From an uncultured Pseudomonadota bacterium (GTDB lineage Bacteria > Bdellovibrionota_B > Oligoflexia > Oligoflexales > CAIYRB01), in contig CAIYRB010000198.1 of assembly GCA_903928445.1 (NCBI GenBank), forward strand, positions 124,001 to 188,000: DNA of 64,000 nt, read 5' to 3'. Of this stretch, positions 1-9,176 are shown piece by piece; the first letter of the stretch is position 1; each line of letters begins with the position of its first letter. The notes under the pieces were generated by a model. That model was not told where the DNA came from. It searched no databases and was given only the letters and a program-made list of their open reading frames with translations. A program made the translations under genes and the position numbers.

Positions 1-155
1 AGTCCGCCAGGGTCCCATAGTCGCTTTTACGCCATTTTGCTCCATGCTATGATGACCAAAGCGACCATTACCAGCCGTATGTTTCCAGCGCATCGCCCAG
101 CGCCGTAGCCCAAGTTCATAAACCATGCCCGGAGCTCACCGGAGCAAAGTCGAGG

Positions 156-737
156 ATGATGCAGAACACCAACTTGGCCGTCTCGAGCGCACCGCTCACG
201 GTCCCTGAACTTATCCGCATGGCTTATGACTGCTATTATCAGTTCCTGCCCTATTTTCGCGATCAACCCGAAGGGTCGATCAGCGGTAAGGTTGAGATCG
301 AATTTACTCCGCGCATGCGGCAAAAACTTGGACTTGCCTACTTGTTTGAGCATCGAATCCGGCTCAACCAGACTTATTTCGCCAGTGAAGCGTCGCTCAT
401 GCCGTACACCCTATTCCATGAAATGACTCACCTGTGGCTCTATGACTGCATGTTAGACCCCGGACACACTCGACGCTTTTACAAAAAGATGGCAGAATTC
501 ACTGCTACAGGGTTTGCCATCGACCCAGATGTGCATGTCCATACCCGAATCGCTGCCGAAGGCAAATTCGTGTACAGCTGTCCCAACTGCAATAATCGCT
601 GGTACCTTCGTGACCGCCTAGGATATGCCATTTATTGCGGTCACTGTTTTGACAAGGACGGTGTTGAGTACTTCGCCAAGCCGTTGCAGAGCGAACGGCC
701 CACCCCTGACCTTAATACCAACGATACAGCAGCGTAG
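156..737 (+). CDS. SprT-like zinc metallopeptidase-domain protein
   Basis: 193 aa ORF with HEMTH zinc motif (LFHEMTHLWLYD) and a C-terminal zinc ribbon CPNCNNRW...YCGHC, as in SprT-like proteins. Confidence 0.8.
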   Translation: MMQNTNLAVSSAPLTVPELIRMAYDCYYQFLPYFRDQPEGSISGKVEIEFTPRMRQKLGLAYLFEHRIRLNQTYFASEASLMPYTLFHEMTHLWLYDCMLDPGHTRRFYKKMAEFTATGFAIDPDVHVHTRIAAEGKFVYSCPNCNNRWYLRDRLGYAIYCGHCFDKDGVEYFAKPLQSERPTPDLNTNDTAA

Positions 738-778
738 GTTCAGAGATTCGCAACCGGCCGCAACCACGAGGAATAGAG

Positions 779-1891
779 TTGAAGCTTCGGGTGACCTCTT
801 ACAGCGGCGCGGCAACGGGCCTAGGCCGACTGCTGATGCTCGGTACTTTCGCCTGGCTGAGCGGACCGGCATTCGGGCAAATGAAACTTATCGAAAACGG
901 CTTGGGACAAAGCTTTAGCCAATTGCCTTTTGTCTCGCCGACCAACTTCTCCGATTCGCTCATCGAGCAAGCGCGCCAGACTGGTGCTGTACGCGACTTT
1001 TGCCAACAGGTGAAAGTCCAGTATCAGCGCTACAAATGGCTTGAAAATCCCTGTGGCAACGTGAAATGGCGCGCTGATCTCCACACTCGGCTTGGTCGAC
1101 CGTTGATATACGCCGAATTCGGCACCGTGAGCACGGAAACCACCCTTCTTCTTGGCGGGGTTCACGCTGACGAACTCACGCCAATCAACCTGGCGTTTCG
1201 CTTTGCCCGTTATTTAGATGAGCATCCTGGGATCGCAGGTGCCCAGGCGCATGTGATCATCGCACCCTTGGTAAGTCCCGACGGTTTTCTACGCCAGCAT
1301 CCCACCCGAACAAACGCCAACGGTATCGACCTAAATCGCAACTTCTTCACCGCCGATTGGTACGACAAAGCGCAAAAGATTTGGCAGCAAAACCGTCGGC
1401 GCGTTCTCGCCCATTTCCCCGGTTATTTCCCGAATACCGAGATCGAAACCCTGTTTCAAATCGAGCTCATCGATCGCTATCGTCCCGACAAGATCCTCTC
1501 CATCCACGCTCCACTTGGCTTTCTCGACTACGATGGGCCTGGATCCGGTGTGCTTCGCCCTCTCACTTCAACTGAGGCCAAAGCCAAGCGACTGGTCAAA
1601 GCGATCTCTGAGAGCTCACAGAATTACAAAGTCGTCGACTACACCTTTTATCCCGGCTCACTCGGTAACTATGCCGGAAATGAACGGCATATACCCACAG
1701 TCACCCTTGAATTGCAAACCACCGACCCACGTAAATGCGAAGCCTATTGGCAGCAATTCGAACCAGGGATTAGCCAAACTATCCGCTATCCGTTTGTACG
1801 AACACCGGCTCTAGACCTGCCAAACGAAATCGACAACGCCACTCCATTTTCAACCCAATACCCGCAAAAAATTGGCAAGAAGACTATTTGA
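779..1891 (+). CDS. M14-family zinc carboxypeptidase / murein peptide amidase-like, exported
   Basis: TTG start with AGGA upstream; motifs GGVHADELTP and NANGIDLNRNF typical of M14 carboxypeptidases; N-terminal hydrophobic signal. Confidence 0.75.
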   Translation: MKLRVTSYSGAATGLGRLLMLGTFAWLSGPAFGQMKLIENGLGQSFSQLPFVSPTNFSDSLIEQARQTGAVRDFCQQVKVQYQRYKWLENPCGNVKWRADLHTRLGRPLIYAEFGTVSTETTLLLGGVHADELTPINLAFRFARYLDEHPGIAGAQAHVIIAPLVSPDGFLRQHPTRTNANGIDLNRNFFTADWYDKAQKIWQQNRRRVLAHFPGYFPNTEIETLFQIELIDRYRPDKILSIHAPLGFLDYDGPGSGVLRPLTSTEAKAKRLVKAISESSQNYKVVDYTFYPGSLGNYAGNERHIPTVTLELQTTDPRKCEAYWQQFEPGISQTIRYPFVRTPALDLPNEIDNATPFSTQYPQKIGKKTI

Positions 1892-3164
1892 CTGCTCGTA
1901 GTACGACGGGCCTTGGACAAATAAGTTGACTCGTCTCAGGTGCCCCAAGACGTAACCAAAAATCCCATGGGTGGCCGCCCTCGGGAAGGCCAGAGACCTC
2001 AAAGTACATGCCCATACGGTTTACCTCCTCTTCATCATCAAGGCCCCAGCCCATAGCCTTAGACGGCATGCGCGTGTTCGCGACATACATCGGGAAGAAT
2101 CCCCTCTCGACCAAAGCGCGGCGCAGGTCCATATCCATTGACAACTGGCGGCCATGCACGGTTACAGAATAGCGAAATAGGCAATGGTCGCCGTGACAGT
2201 AGCCAAGGCCAAGCTTTGCGAGGTCCTTAAACCCTAGGTGAACTTGATCTGGATCGAGTCGAGGCATATGCAGTGTCGACGCTTCATTGCCTGCGCCCTC
2301 TGCTAGCCGCCAGCTATAGAGGATTCCGCTCCCCGCGCGGAGTCGTTCATAGGCGTTGACCGGCAGGTCGACCTGCATGGGTATGTGCCCAGAATCACTA
2401 TAAAATCCAACATCTGTCGCTAGGCTCATGCGAATTTTAAAGAGTAAAATGCGCAGATAAAACGACAGGCGCGCTAGATTGCCAACCGGACTAAGGCGAC
2501 TGGCCTCTAGCCGTGAGACAATCTGCTGCGAATCAAAACGCATGGTAAAGAAATTTTTGATATCTGCACGAATCAGTAGCCTCGAATCGTGCGCCACATC
2601 GTCCCAGCCGCCGCTTGGACGGCGAAAGGCAATATTTGCAAACTGCATATAGTTATCGGAATGAAAGCGGTAGCGGTACATGGCGCTTTCAAGTGTGTTT
2701 TGTTCTGGATCAAAGGTCACCTGGGCGGAAAACCGCACTGGGGGCTGTCTAGAAGGGTCACAGCTGGTCAGATAGGCGGCTCGACCTTCTAAACTAATTT
2801 CGTATACGCTCGAGGACCGACAGGGCAGGGGAGGAGATCCTGGCCCCATGGGCCGGTCAAAGTCTTCGACCTGAAACGTCAGGAGATCCGATGGCTCAAT
2901 ACTCTTTAGGCTGAGATCTTCCCCTGGAGCAAAAACCAGGCGCCCATCGGGCGTCAAGGGATCAACCTGAAAAGCCAGTTGCTTCCATAGCTTGTGGCCA
3001 ACAGGCGGCGACGTCAGGGCGAACAACCGCAGATCCTTCCGGAGACCTCCCGAAAAGCCTTCAAGGTCGTGAAACGAGACCACCCCAGGACAAGCCTGAG
3101 CCTCCTGCGCGAAAAGTATCAAGGCAAAGCAGCAGACCCAGCGTGTCGAAGAGAGGCTCGACAA
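1884..3164 (-). CDS. Hypothetical exported protein
   Basis: Long ORF convergent with the M14 gene; the track start (3362) overlaps queA, and a TTG at 3164 yields a signal peptide (WVCCFALILFAQEAQA|CPG). Confidence 0.6.
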   Translation of the reverse strand: MSSLSSTRWVCCFALILFAQEAQACPGVVSFHDLEGFSGGLRKDLRLFALTSPPVGHKLWKQLAFQVDPLTPDGRLVFAPGEDLSLKSIEPSDLLTFQVEDFDRPMGPGSPPLPCRSSSVYEISLEGRAAYLTSCDPSRQPPVRFSAQVTFDPEQNTLESAMYRYRFHSDNYMQFANIAFRRPSGGWDDVAHDSRLLIRADIKNFFTMRFDSQQIVSRLEASRLSPVGNLARLSFYLRILLFKIRMSLATDVGFYSDSGHIPMQVDLPVNAYERLRAGSGILYSWRLAEGAGNEASTLHMPRLDPDQVHLGFKDLAKLGLGYCHGDHCLFRYSVTVHGRQLSMDMDLRRALVERGFFPMYVANTRMPSKAMGWGLDDEEEVNRMGMYFEVSGLPEGGHPWDFWLRLGAPETSQLICPRPVVLRAVK

Positions 3165-3209
3165 GCCACCGTGTGGGCAGCTATATGAGCACCCGGAGGC
3201 CCAAAAACC

Positions 3210-4349
3210 ATGCCAGACGCGAATCCGTGCCAGCCCCAACTTCGCCTTAGCGACTTTGACTATCCGTTTCCACCCCACCTGGTTGCGCAAGCGCCGACGA
3301 GCCAAAGGGATCAGGCCCGCCTGCTGATAAGAAGCGCTCAGGGTGAATTGCGGGATGCGCATATGGCGGACCTCATGACGGAATTGACGGCTGGTACTGA
3401 GCTCATTCTAAATGCATCGCGGGTCTTTCCGAGCCGCTTGCGCGGAAGTCTGCCGACCGGAGGACAGGTGGAGCTTTTTCTCCTCGCTCCACTCACTCAA
3501 GACGACGCTAGCATCACATGCCATTGGCAAGCTATGGGAAGGCCGTTGAAAAAATTGGTCGCCGGCAGTCGCATACGCCTCGCCGGCGACGTCGTGGCAG
3601 AGGTCACCGGAAAGACCGATGACAGCCAAGGGAATGCCTTTGTCCAGCTACGCTTTAATCGCTCAAGCACGGCTTTTGCTCATTGGTTGGAGCAGCATGG
3701 TTTAATCCCTCTGCCACCTTATATCAAACGCGATCAGCCATTGGCCGCCCCTCTCTCATCGGATAGAGATCGCTACCAAACGGTGTACGCCAAAGAAGTC
3801 GGTTCGGTGGCTGCCCCAACCGCTGGGCTGCATTTTACGGAAGCGCTTTTGGATGCATGCCGAACGCGCGGAATTCACGTCCACTTCGTGTCGTTACACG
3901 TCGGCGCAGGCACCTTCCTACCCGTTAAGACCGAAGACCCTTCAGCCCATGTGATGCATGCGGAGCGGTACCGCGTCGGAGCTGCTACCGCAAATGCCTT
4001 ATGCCGTGCGCGAGCAGAGGGGCGGCCCGTCGTCGCCGTCGGAACGACGACGTTGCGCAGCCTCGAAGATCTGTACCGACGAGCAGACCACGATCCGGCG
4101 GCTTTTATTGCGCAGGCCGACTATTGGCACCATACCAACCTTTATATCCACCCACGAACGGCACAAGAAACCTACAAGCCTTGGGTGATCGACGGCCTGC
4201 TTACCAACTTCCATCAGCCTTGTTCAACTCTCTTCATGCTGGTATGTGCGCTACTTGGACTAGAACGAGCAAAACAGCTATACAAGACGGCCATCGAACG
4301 AGAGTACCGACTCTACAGCTACGGCGACGCCAGCTTGCTGTGGCTTTGA
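3210..4349 (+). CDS. queA: S-adenosylmethionine:tRNA ribosyltransferase-isomerase
   Basis: DYPFPPHLVAQAP start, PTAGLHFTEALL, LLTNFHQPCSTLFMLVCALLG; GGAGG upstream of ATG. Confidence 0.95.
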   Translation: MPDANPCQPQLRLSDFDYPFPPHLVAQAPTSQRDQARLLIRSAQGELRDAHMADLMTELTAGTELILNASRVFPSRLRGSLPTGGQVELFLLAPLTQDDASITCHWQAMGRPLKKLVAGSRIRLAGDVVAEVTGKTDDSQGNAFVQLRFNRSSTAFAHWLEQHGLIPLPPYIKRDQPLAAPLSSDRDRYQTVYAKEVGSVAAPTAGLHFTEALLDACRTRGIHVHFVSLHVGAGTFLPVKTEDPSAHVMHAERYRVGAATANALCRARAEGRPVVAVGTTTLRSLEDLYRRADHDPAAFIAQADYWHHTNLYIHPRTAQETYKPWVIDGLLTNFHQPCSTLFMLVCALLGLERAKQLYKTAIEREYRLYSYGDASLLWL

Positions 4350-4351
4350 AG

Positions 4352-5002
4352 CTATTTTCGTTTTTCTAAAATTTTAACCAATAGCTGCAGATCTTCAGCC
4401 TGTTGGCGCAAAGTTTTGATTTCGAAGTCACGTTGGGCTAGGGCTGCCTCTAGTGCTTCTAATTTACTTTTGAACCGCTCGACGGTGCGACGCTCACCTT
4501 CGGCAAGTTTACGCAGCGACGCCTCGCAATAGGCAAGTAAGGCACGACTATCAACCAAGGACAGGTCCTCGGCGCTTAAGGCGCGCCGCAAACTATTAGG
4601 AATCACCCCGTCACCGGCTTCAGGCAGACTAGAGGCACGTGTTGGCGACGGCTTGGACGCTTGAAAGCCAGCATGAACCTGGGGGTGATTCTTAGCCGCA
4701 GTGATCTCGTGGTTTTTCGGCCGGGTCGGCGCCTGATGATAAGCTAGGTGTTGGGATTGGTGCCTAGGTGTCACCATCGGCTGGACGTTCGCCACGCCCT
4801 CCCTGGATTCGGCACTGGGGTTGACCGAAGAACCCCGACCTTCATGGCCAGGGGTAGGGGTAGGGGTAGGGGTAGGGATAAAATATTTCCCATCTTGCAA
4901 AATCGCGTGCAACTTGCCGGTCTTGATACGGCGACGAACGGTCATGTCCGAAACCTGGTAGGTCCGGGCGTATTCAACGATCGATAACCATTGTTCCGTC
5001 AT
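4352..5002 (-). CDS. Helix-turn-helix (MerR/excisionase-type) protein with Pro-Thr repeat linker and C-terminal coiled coil
   Basis: MTEQWLSIVEYARTYQVSDMTVRRRIKTGKLHAILQDGKYFI followed by PTPTPTPTPG, then a Leu/Glu-rich coiled coil at the C-terminus. Confidence 0.65.
   Translation of the reverse strand: MTEQWLSIVEYARTYQVSDMTVRRRIKTGKLHAILQDGKYFIPTPTPTPTPGHEGRGSSVNPSAESREGVANVQPMVTPRHQSQHLAYHQAPTRPKNHEITAAKNHPQVHAGFQASKPSPTRASSLPEAGDGVIPNSLRRALSAEDLSLVDSRALLAYCEASLRKLAEGERRTVERFKSKLEALEAALAQRDFEIKTLRQQAEDLQLLVKILEKRK
4851..4880. repeat. GGGGTA hexanucleotide tandem repeat (4 perfect copies plus degenerate GGGATA)
   Basis: Direct reading: ggggta ggggta ggggta ggggta gggata; in frame, encodes PT dipeptides on the minus strand. 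Confidence 0.97.
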
Positions 5003-5147
5003 CGGTCTTCCCCAAGGTGGGTCGAGTAGCAGCGCGAAGCAATCGGCGAGTCTCAAAAGTCACCAACTTTGATAAGTCTAACACGCCGCTGAATCCCGAC
5101 TAAAGGCCGTCAAGCTATTGACTAGCGGGCAATACATGCCCAGTAGG

Positions 5148-7529
5148 TTAGAAAATCTCGTGCTCAGAAGGTACTGTTAGCGGCATCAGGGGAAGGCTTG
5201 AAAGCCCGGGCTTGCCCGTGTAGATCCGGCTGTACAGATCCATACTTCGCAAGACCTCGCGGACATACCTTCGGGTTTCAAGGTAAGGAATGGAATCGAC
5301 AAACTCATCAGCCTCGCATCCACCACAAGTACCCAACCACTGGTTTACAACCACAGGACCGCCATTGTAGGCGGCGGCTGCCAGGACTGGATTGTCGCTA
5401 TAAAGGCGCAGCAAGCGATCGATATAGTATATACCGTAGCCGATGTTGACCGCTGGATTCCCGACTTCGCGAACATCAAAAGACTCATCATGCAGTAGAG
5501 TTGCAATCTTCATGGCGGTGTATGGCATCAGCTGCATCAGACCTTGGGCGCCAACCCCTGAACGGGCTTCCTTATTGTAGAAGCTTTCAGTGCGCATAAT
5601 GCTCAAAGCAAGGAAGGGACTCAGACGCAGCCCAGAGCTAAAGGGCAGTACAAGTCGTTCAAAGGCGAGGGGATAGTAGGCGCGCCATTCCTCGCCATTG
5701 AGTGCTTGTGCTTGCATCATATCTTGCCAGCTGGTGGGCAAACTACGTAGCGACGTGAAGCCCGTGTAGCGTATGTTTCGCGACGGCCTATAGTCGTCGA
5801 GCTGCGACGACATTTTCGCAATACCTCGAAACGCCGCAAGCCCATTAAATCCTGCCCATTTCATCGATGCTAATTGGGCCGAGGCTGCGTCCATGAGGCC
5901 AACGCGCATTAAATCCTGAACCAATTTAACATCGCTGCGCTCAGGCCCGGTATCGGATGCTTCCTCTGTGGCGAGAGCGGCTTTGGGTAACCAAGCCGTC
6001 TCGGCTTCTGCAACGGGTGAGGGCGGCCCAACCTTCGCGGCGAGCGCCACCGTGAACAATCCGTTTGTCGTGCCTGGAGGGCTTGATACCGGTCCCTTAG
6101 TGGCTTCTGGTGCAGGCTGCGCCAAGGCAGGATAGCGCGTGACAATGGCCATCGCATAGAATGATTGAGCATGGTGGTGAAGGATATCGCGGTAGATCGC
6201 CATCGCCTCACTGCTGCGCCCGACCTGATCCAGCAGCCTTGCCTGCCAATAGCGCACGACTAGAGGATCATCGCCTTCTCGTGGCGTGATGAAGCCGGGC
6301 TTATTGAGAAGGGCCAGCGCTTTTCTAAAGTCCTTCCCCCGTAGTAATGTCCAAAAATACATCCAACGCAACACCGGCGTCGGCCGGGCCGCCAACGCTG
6401 CGCCATAGTATTCTGAGGCAGCAAGCGGCTCGCCACTATAACGCAAGGCATCACCGAGGGATTCTTGCACCCGATGCACCAGCGGGTGTCTAGGAAATTC
6501 AGCGAGGAAATCGGCGAAACTGTGGGCTGCGGTCTGCGGCTCAAACAACCGCAAACGCAGCCTACCTAATTCATACATCAAAGCCGCCTTCAGTCCGGGA
6601 TCTGGCCTCTTCAGCGCATCCTGATACTGGCCTTCGACAACGGTCAGAGCCCTTCTGTACAAACGGGCGCGAACGAAGAAATCGACCTTTTCCCCAAGAG
6701 TCATCAAGTGAGATTTACCATCTGCGGAGATCACCGGCTGATCCACGGCCGCAGCCACGAACTCTTCGACTCCTGCGTCCAGCAAGGCATTGCCGCTGAG
6801 CGCCAAGAGCAAACGCTCGGAGTACAGGTAGCGGCCAGCAGTTGCTGGAAGGCAGGCCGCCGCCTCAAGTTGATGAAAAGCCCAACGCGATTCCTGAGTC
6901 GCAGGATAGTTACGCGCCAACTCCTCAAGCAAATCTCGGGCTGATCTGTGATCGCCCTGTTTGATAAAGGCCTCGACGGCGATTCTAGCCAGGATCTCTT
7001 GCCGCCTGCTGAAGCTGAAACGTCGACTGAAACTCTTAAACTCCTCGGTAATTCTCGCGTAGTCACCCATTGCATGGAGGTTCTCAATCAACAGACTGTG
7101 GGTGCGTTTGACCCAAACATCTCCCTGAGCCCCGGCAAGCAACGACTTCGCCATCTGCGCGGAGGTTTGGTAGGCACCACCTTGGAACAAGGCAAAGGCA
7201 AGATAATATCGAATCATTGGCAATAGCGGATCAGTGGGCGAACTCGCTTGCTCAGCAGATGACAAGTACTGCAGAGCCAGGCGAGGACTGGGGTCTAGGT
7301 ATCTCACTCCGAGCGCCAAGCCCAAGAGCTGCCTTTCGGCAAGGGTCTTCGCGCCCTCATAGAGCTTATGTAGGTCGCTTACCTGAGCCGCCGTTGTGGC
7401 CCTGTCAGCTCCACGAACCCCGTCGATAAGAGCTCGCATGGTCTCTTCTCGCTCCCCAGCTAGGACCATACCGGATGCCATGTGGCAACAGACCAAGGCT
7501 ACCGCCAGCAGCCGCCAAAAAGTGTTCAC
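5148..7529 (-). CDS. Soluble lytic murein transglycosylase-like protein (TPR-like region plus SLT domain)
   Basis: MRTESFYNKEARSGVGAQGLMQLMPYTAMKIA and AAAYNGGPVVVNQWL motifs; N-terminal signal peptide; helical repeat region. Confidence 0.88.
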   Translation of the reverse strand: MNTFWRLLAVALVCCHMASGMVLAGEREETMRALIDGVRGADRATTAAQVSDLHKLYEGAKTLAERQLLGLALGVRYLDPSPRLALQYLSSAEQASSPTDPLLPMIRYYLAFALFQGGAYQTSAQMAKSLLAGAQGDVWVKRTHSLLIENLHAMGDYARITEEFKSFSRRFSFSRRQEILARIAVEAFIKQGDHRSARDLLEELARNYPATQESRWAFHQLEAAACLPATAGRYLYSERLLLALSGNALLDAGVEEFVAAAVDQPVISADGKSHLMTLGEKVDFFVRARLYRRALTVVEGQYQDALKRPDPGLKAALMYELGRLRLRLFEPQTAAHSFADFLAEFPRHPLVHRVQESLGDALRYSGEPLAASEYYGAALAARPTPVLRWMYFWTLLRGKDFRKALALLNKPGFITPREGDDPLVVRYWQARLLDQVGRSSEAMAIYRDILHHHAQSFYAMAIVTRYPALAQPAPEATKGPVSSPPGTTNGLFTVALAAKVGPPSPVAEAETAWLPKAALATEEASDTGPERSDVKLVQDLMRVGLMDAASAQLASMKWAGFNGLAAFRGIAKMSSQLDDYRPSRNIRYTGFTSLRSLPTSWQDMMQAQALNGEEWRAYYPLAFERLVLPFSSGLRLSPFLALSIMRTESFYNKEARSGVGAQGLMQLMPYTAMKIATLLHDESFDVREVGNPAVNIGYGIYYIDRLLRLYSDNPVLAAAAYNGGPVVVNQWLGTCGGCEADEFVDSIPYLETRRYVREVLRSMDLYSRIYTGKPGLSSLPLMPLTVPSEHEIF

Positions 7530-7619
7530 CGCCGCCCCCTGACCCGTTTCAGGTCAATCGCTTATCGAAGCTCCAGGGGAGTGTTCGTCAATCACCAAGC
7601 AAAACTTTAGACGGATCTG

Positions 7620-7650
7620 ATGAAATAAAAATAGCCCAGTTAAACTGGGC
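7620..7650 (-). terminator. Rho-independent terminator downstream of lspA
   Basis: GCCCAGT-TTA-ACTGGGC hairpin followed by TATTTTTATTT on the minus strand. Confidence 0.75.
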
Positions 7651-7775
7651 GATTATCTCAGGACGTGCCTCAGGCAGTGGCTTGAAGAAAGGCTCTTGCA
7701 GGTAGGAAGGCGAGAAAGCTGACAGCAATTGCCGGGCGCCGCTCTGAAGCGACGCCAGAAAAAACCGGAGTCGCA

Positions 7776-8450
7776 CTAAGCAGTAGTGGCCGTAGCCGCC
7801 CGAACGTTACGCTCGGCCCTACCTCGCTCGAAGAACGCCATGTCCACTAGCAGCAGTGCCACACCAACAGAGATGGAGCTATCGGCAATATTGAAGTTAG
7901 GAAAATCGTAGCGCCACCCGAGCACGCTCCAGCGCACGTCGATCCAGTCAATGACGTAGCCAAATCGAAAGCGATCAATGAAATTTCCCACCGCACCTGA
8001 CAAGATCAAAGCCAAAGCGAAGATTGCTAGCCGGTGGTGCACGGGCGTTGAACGCATATACATAAGAATAATCACCACAGCCAAAAAGGTCACAAAGTAA
8101 AAGAACGGCACCCTCACGCCATTGGGTAGTGATGCCAGTGCACCCCAAGCAGCGCCTAAATTGCGAACGTAGTTTGTGCCGATGGAGACAAAGCTTTGTT
8201 CCTCTCCTGTCTGCTCGGCGACAACATTTGACGACCAAAGCGGGAAACGTTGTCCCTGATAACCCGCCAGATCCTTCGGGTCCGACCAAACCATAAGACT
8301 CTTCTGCGCATGGGTTTTGCTGATCTGATCTAATCCGATGCTGCCTAGAACCATCAGCAATAAGCAAATGATCGACATGCGCTTGGCGCGCCTGGCCTCT
8401 GGAGTTAGAACAGGCTGGGTATTTTCGGCGGAAGCCACTTCATCCCTCAC
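7776..8450 (-). CDS. lspA: Lipoprotein signal peptidase (signal peptidase II)
   Basis: DQISK, RNLGAAWG, GNFIDRFRFGYVIDW, FPNFNIADSSI motifs and several TM segments. Confidence 0.92.
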   Translation of the reverse strand: MRDEVASAENTQPVLTPEARRAKRMSIICLLLMVLGSIGLDQISKTHAQKSLMVWSDPKDLAGYQGQRFPLWSSNVVAEQTGEEQSFVSIGTNYVRNLGAAWGALASLPNGVRVPFFYFVTFLAVVIILMYMRSTPVHHRLAIFALALILSGAVGNFIDRFRFGYVIDWIDVRWSVLGWRYDFPNFNIADSSISVGVALLLVDMAFFERGRAERNVRAATATTA

Positions 8451-8518
8451 ATTGTAAGCTGCGACACGGTATTAAAGTCTGCTGATCATAGCAGCCTGTC
8501 CGGTGGAAGGAAACGAAC

Positions 8519-9172
8519 ATGCTGCCGGCCGCAGTGATCCTCGATTTTGATGGCGTTGTTGTCGATAGTTTGAATTTGCACCTTGCAGCATGGCACGCCG
8601 CCGTGGAGGCGCTGTTTGGGGTCGCGCTCAACGACCAAGGGTCGCTTGCAGGACATGCGACCAGGACCATTGCCCATATCCTGTGCAAGCGCTACGGTGC
8701 GCCCTTGCTAAGCTCATCTCTGATCGCTGCCAAGGAGGATTGGATTAAGAACCGCTTTGAGCAGCTGCCCTTATTACCAGGTAGCGCCGACTTTCTTCGC
8801 GCCCTCGCCAAATCGGGGTTGCCCTTCGGGATTGCCAGCAACTCGTCTGGAGTTTTCGTCCGCGGAGCATTGGCGTTTCACGGGCTGAACATACCCGTTG
8901 TACTGACAAGCAGCGAGGTCAGTCGGCCCAAGCCAGCACCGGATATCTTTTGGGAGTGCTCAAATAAACTTGGTGTTTCGCCAAAAGACCGGTCTCGGAT
9001 TTTGGTCTTTGAGGATAGTCTCCATGGCATCAGAGCTGCCATCAGCGCCGGCATGATCCCCGTCGGCATAAGCAGCAACCAGCCACCAGCCAAGCTGCTA
9101 GCGGCAGGAGCTGCCTCCGTCTGCACCGACCTAGGCGAGGCCCTAAGCCAGGACTGGATAGCCGGGGGGTAG
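8519..9172 (+). CDS. HAD-superfamily hydrolase (phosphoglycolate phosphatase / beta-phosphoglucomutase-like)
   Basis: ILDFDGVVVDSLNLHLAAW, GIASNSSG, SRPKPAPDIFW, VFEDSLHGIRAA motifs. Confidence 0.85.
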   Translation: MLPAAVILDFDGVVVDSLNLHLAAWHAAVEALFGVALNDQGSLAGHATRTIAHILCKRYGAPLLSSSLIAAKEDWIKNRFEQLPLLPGSADFLRALAKSGLPFGIASNSSGVFVRGALAFHGLNIPVVLTSSEVSRPKPAPDIFWECSNKLGVSPKDRSRILVFEDSLHGIRAAISAGMIPVGISSNQPPAKLLAAGAASVCTDLGEALSQDWIAGG

Positions 9173-9176
9173 CAGC

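Noticed and set aside
8486-8688. Minus-strand ORFs opposite the HAD hydrolase start, and many similar 60-150 aa ORFs throughout the track
   Set aside because: Antisense or out-of-frame to genes with clear family motifs; low-complexity Arg/Ser-rich composition typical of spurious ORFs in GC-rich DNA.
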